Assembly: GCF_003590095.1 (NCBI RefSeq)
Contig: NC_039481.1
Coordinates: 9,951,895-10,015,894, forward strand
Direction: 5' to 3'
Source: Trichoplusia ni
Lineage: Eukaryota > Arthropoda > Insecta > Lepidoptera > Noctuidae
DNA: 64,000 bases
Part shown: one piece after another, positions 60,603 to 64,000 of the stretch
Position numbering within the stretch: the first letter of the stretch is position 1
How the letters are laid out: the number at the start of each line of letters is the position of its first letter
Program-made: the position numbers and the translations under genes
The notes under the pieces: generated by a model
Databases searched by the model: none
What the model saw: the letters and a program-made list of their open reading frames with translations, nothing else
What the model was told of the DNA's origin: nothing

Positions 60603-62599
60603 CTTATGGAAAAATGCTGTAGGTATTATTTAATGATTTCCGGATAAAATATTGATAATAGTTGTTAGATCACATTTATTATGTTAATTATTTTTAATAA
60701 TTAAGGCGACGGCGGCGATTTGTATTTGTTATTTAGCTTAATTGATTTCAAAAAAGAGGTGGTTCTCAATTCGTGTTTATTTGTTTTGTGTTTGTTTGTT
60801 ATGTCCGAAGTTTGGACTTAATGAATCGATTTTGTTAATTTTATTTTCATTTCACGTGAAATATGTACTTGCAATTTATGCTCCCATTCAAATTTCATAA
60901 AGTTGGGCTGAATCGTTTCGATTCGATGTTGGTCGTATTTTTATAGTTAAAAATAGACATTATGTTATGATAAAAAACATTGAAAATAGCATTATAAGTA
61001 CATAACTGAAGTTACTTTAACCATTGGCTCAGGGTGAGCATAAATGATCATTTTGTAACATTTCCTGCTGTTGACGACAGTGTGACGGTACATAGACTAG
61101 CCCTCCTCAGTTAATTAGCCATCAAACATTGCAAGAATTGTCGACATCAGACCAGTAGTTCCTGAGAAAAGCGCCTTTAACACGTTCGTTGTATAGGAGA
61201 TCTATCAGATCTATTGCGAGAAATTGAGAATTTTGCTTGAGAATATTTTATACCCATCACTACTTAGAACACAAATTGAATTAACTTCGGCTACGGTACG
61301 AGATACAATCGATACCTGAAAGATTTTTGTTATTTTGTTATTATTCAAAGGTAATAACTGCGTGTGAATCTGGCAAAATATAAAACAATAGGCTATCTTT
61401 CACCCACAAATACTTAAAAATATATGTCATTGGTTTTTTGGAAGATATAAATTATTTTCAAAACTCCATCTTTAGGGGACTCATTAGGGTCTCGAACGCA
61501 CCAAAGGGTAGGTTAGGTTAGAGATCTTTTAGGCCAAAATGATGGCGTAATCCACTTTTTTCGGAAGAATATCCACTTCCGTACTCAAAAACAGTATCTA
61601 ATAAATCACCTGGTTTTTCCAAAATAATCTTTAATGAAAATAACAAAACATAAATTATCAGTCGCAAACAAAGAAACAGTTATCTCAAATTGAAAAAATC
61701 ATTGTTTTACATTTACTGATAAACTGATAAACTTGGGGAAATACGCTTTAGGTATTCGTCTATATTTATGTCGCTAATTTAATCGACGTAAAAAAATGAT
61801 ATTGTTGTTTTTATTTGTGGCTGCAAAACTACAAGTCAGCGTGAGATAATTATTTTATCTTGATCAAGTCGGGACTTGACTTGTGATTTAATGGATATGT
61901 AAATTTAGTCCCCCATCCAAACAATTCTTGTATTATAATTCAAATTTTACAATGGATTAAATGTCAAATGCAACTGTTCTTTGAAAAAAATCGTATGAAT
62001 TGTCTCTTTATATAATCTTTTATATAGTTTCACCTGTCTCTTTATCATGAAAAAAATTAATTTTGACTTACTAAAACGAGAATTGACATTCGATTAACTT
62101 CTTATTGATCGGGATTTGATGTTGAATCGATGAACAGCGTTTGGGAAATCGGATAATGGTTTGATTCCGAAAAGGCTTCAGACTTCGTCACAATACGCAC
62201 GCAAAAATATTATGATGACATAGAATTAAGTCCCGATTTCGCTAATTACAATGGCCGATGAACGATTGGAATTTGGATTAAATATGTCAATATTCGCATT
62301 TTTCTAACAATTTGCCAAAAAATAAATTTAAATGCATTGTGTTGACAGTAAATCTTGTACCCCTTACTCAATTACCAAATATTGTGCTGGCAAAATTCTT
62401 AGACGTTTTAAGACACAACGCCATCGATTTCAGTCTCGTATTATTTATCTAGACGAGTAGTAGTTCGAAAAGTTCACACCAAAAGAAACAATTCAAGATA
62501 AAGATATTTTCTGTAATCACATTTTAACATTTATTAATGTTTTGTTTCATTTTATATTAGCTAAGTTTGATTCGGTCGGTGCTCCTTCCTCCGTACTTA
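60603..62599. other. Central part of the head-to-head interval between P450 genes 2 and 3
   Basis: AT-rich DNA with the block C remnant at 61826 and no gene. TTGGACTTAATGAATCGATT near 60813 resembles the common repeat text of RTE-like 3' regions. Confidence 0.4.
61826..61880 (+). repeat. P450-flank block C remnant upstream of gene 3
   Basis: AAGTCAGCGTGAG at 61833-61845, followed within 40 bases by CAAGTCGGGACTTG, resembles CAAGTCGAAACTTG in the block C copy of gene 2. Only this core is recognisable by eye. Confidence 0.45.
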
Positions 62600-62802
62600 G
62601 AAAGGCACGTGATATTGTGGTTCCCCGCTGTTATTTAGTCAGGCTGACAACCAGTTTTAATAAGGGATATCGTATTGGCCAGGAAGCTGGGTTGAGGAGG
62701 TCAGATATGCAGTCGCTCCTTGCAAAACACTGGTACTTAGCTGCATACAGTTACACGGAAAGTCGACCCTAATAAAGTTGGGAAAAGACAAGGATGATGA
62801 GG
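62600..62802 (+). mobile_element. RTE-like LINE 3' end with GAT tail
   Basis: Carries the words GGGTTGAGGAGGTCAGAT, CAGTCGCTCCTTGCAAAACA, CTGGTACTTAGCTGCA and AAAGTTGGGAAAAG, followed by GGATGATGAGGATG. The same ordered words occur at 21965-22160 and 24240-24415 and inverted at 11874-12240. The GAT-rich tail fits RTE-clade 3' ends; the class is from family knowledge. Confidence 0.65.
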
Positions 62803-62924
62803 ATGTTTTGCTTGAGAATGATTTTCTTTCAAACGCCTTTGATGTCTTATTTGGTTAATGCCACTCATGCTGTCGTTACCCCACCAACATACACTTTGTA
62901 ACTACTTACACAAAAAAAATTAAA

Positions 62925-63165
62925 CTATTTTCTTATCATTACACCAAACGATACACGATTAACTACTTACATAAAATTTTGTAAACCAATTTTTTCTTAT
63001 CATTACACCAAACGATACACGATAAATGACTTACTTCCAACCAATCATGTGGATCAGAACAATAAAATGAAGGCAAAATTTATAAATATCTTGTAAAACT
63101 GCTCCTGATTGGTTAGTTACATTAACTGTGACCAATACTAAGTCCCGCCTCCAAAGAACACGTTA
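62925..63165 (-). repeat. P450-flank block B, copy 3 (upstream of gene 3), with a 64-base tandem duplication
   Basis: The reverse complement carries GGAGGCGGGACTTAG, CTGATTGG, ATTGGTTGGAAGT and ATCGTGTATCGTTTGG, matching copies 1 and 2. The word TCTTATCATTACACCAAACG occurs at 62931 and again at 62995, so about 64 bases are tandemly doubled here and not in the other copies. It lies 300-540 bases upstream of the gene 3 start. Confidence 0.65.
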
Positions 63166-63394
63166 TGACTTGTATGATAACATTGCAAAAAAAAAAACAT
63201 AAGAAAAGTGCAAGAGAATAAAAATAGAATTGTGTCTAAAAATAGAAAATCGTAATGATGGTCGAAATTCCTACTATCTAATTATGGGGAAGAGAAAAAT
63301 AAAAATAACGAAATCTGACATAGCTCATTGTCATTGTTTTTAATATTCACAATCAGTACCGTAGAGCTTGCGTAAAAAAATGACTCGTTACTTG

Positions 63395-63430
63395 TATATA
63401 AAGCTCCGCTGATCGATACCTCGCATCAGT
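63395..63430 (+). promoter_or_regulatory. Core promoter of P450 gene 3 (TATA box and TCAGT initiator)
   Basis: TATATAAAG at 63395-63403 and TCAGT at 63426-63430, with the initiator A 33 bases after the TATA start. The predicted leader is about 40 bases. Sequence from the TATA box to the ATG is almost the same as in gene 2. Confidence 0.75.
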
Positions 63431-63467
63431 TATCGCTTGACCGCAGTGAAGAAATAACTAGCTAACA

Positions 63468-64000
63468 ATGTTGCTCATTATATTAATCACTATTTTGAGT
63501 TCAGTGCTGTTCTACTTAATTCTCAAGCCCAATAATTATTGGAAGAAGAGAAATGTACTGCAAGTCGGAGACATAATGCTAAAATTCATGATCAATAAGG
63601 TATCATTACCAGAAATTTGTAAAAAAGTCTGTGACGAACACAAGGCTGATGTTATTGGAACTTCGACTGGAACCGTGAAGATATTGTTGTTAACTAACCC
63701 TCAAGACATCCAGGCCGTGCTCACTGGTGACTTCCAGAAATTCCACAGCCGTGGGTTCTTGATCAATCAAAATGATCTCTTGTCTGACAATCTGCTCTTC
63801 ATGAACGATATTCAAAAATGGAAAATGATTAGACAGAAACTCACGCCAGTGTTCACAAGTGCGAGACTCAAGAACATGTTCTACATCATGGACAGATGCG
63901 CTCGGGACTTCGTGGATTTGGTTGATGATAATCCACTCTTGAAGAGAAAGCCGTACACTTTGATTTACACATACACCACTGCTGCGATTGGTGCCTCAGT
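63468..64000 (+). CDS. CYP3-clan cytochrome P450, gene 3 (5' part only, cut by the window end)
   Basis: The reading frame opens at ATG 63468 and stays open for 177 codons to the edge of the window. It begins MLLIILITILSSVLFYLIL and continues with the same YWKKRNV anchor border, no proline hinge, the WxxxR C-helix (W118, R122), and the FTSARLKNMFYIMDR segment of genes 1 and 2. By eye it is very close to gene 2 at the DNA level, differing at scattered bases, with the main changes around residues 71-74. I-helix, haem loop and intron lie outside the window, so it is not known whether the gene is intact. It is head to head with gene 2 across about 4.8 kb. Function as for gene 2: probable endoplasmic-reticulum monooxygenase. 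Confidence 0.92.
   Translation, partial: MLLIILITILSSVLFYLILKPNNYWKKRNVLQVGDIMLKFMINKVSLPEICKKVCDEHKADVIGTSTGTVKILLLTNPQDIQAVLTGDFQKFHSRGFLINQNDLLSDNLLFMNDIQKWKMIRQKLTPVFTSARLKNMFYIMDRCARDFVDLVDDNPLLKRKPYTLIYTYTTAAIGAS

Noticed and set aside
63395..63403. CncC/Maf-type antioxidant element beside the TATA boxes (TGACTCGTTAC in gene 3)
   Set aside because: Only a partial match, and it is not kept at the same place in genes 1 and 2.

Overview
The window looks like nuclear DNA of a moth, most likely a noctuid-type lepidopteran. It is AT-rich, its only clear protein genes are insect CYP3-clan cytochrome P450s with one short intron each, and it is littered with short repeats that I recognise as lepidopteran types: tRNA-derived SINEs, RTE-like LINE 3' ends with GAT tails, and the dispersed repeat ending in CGCGGGCRAAAGCT. 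The order is supported by repeat and gene character; the species is not determined.

Positions 1 to about 51,500 hold no gene I can identify. The space is AT-rich sequence with SINE copies (three families), RTE-like and other LINE fragments, a palindromic foldback family, a decayed DNA transposon with a DUF4817-like helix-turn-helix ORF (about 18,790-19,600), and one retroposon still bounded by a 17/18-matching target-site duplication (34,359-34,551). A few short ORFs are noted as weak candidates only. Part of this stretch could be introns of a gene lying outside the window.

Positions 51,490 to 64,000 hold a P450 cluster. Gene 1 (+, 51,624-53,479, 491 aa) and gene 2 (-, 58,679-56,983, 490 aa) are complete: two exons each, with the same phase-1 intron inside the haem-binding motif. 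Gene 3 (+, from 63,468) runs off the end of the window after 177 codons. Genes 1 and 2 are tail to tail, genes 2 and 3 head to head. All three have a TATATAAAG box 32-33 bases before a TCAGT initiator and a 5' leader of about 40 bases. All lack the usual proline-rich hinge behind the membrane anchor.

The cluster records repeated duplication. Genes 2 and 3 share an almost identical promoter and leader (one mismatch in about 80 bases) that ends abruptly upstream. Upstream blocks shared by the genes, called B and C here, include an orphan pair at 55,585-56,432 with no gene in the expected position, which suggests a lost fourth copy. The genes probably encode endoplasmic-reticulum monooxygenases for xenobiotics or plant allelochemicals; that role is inferred from the family.
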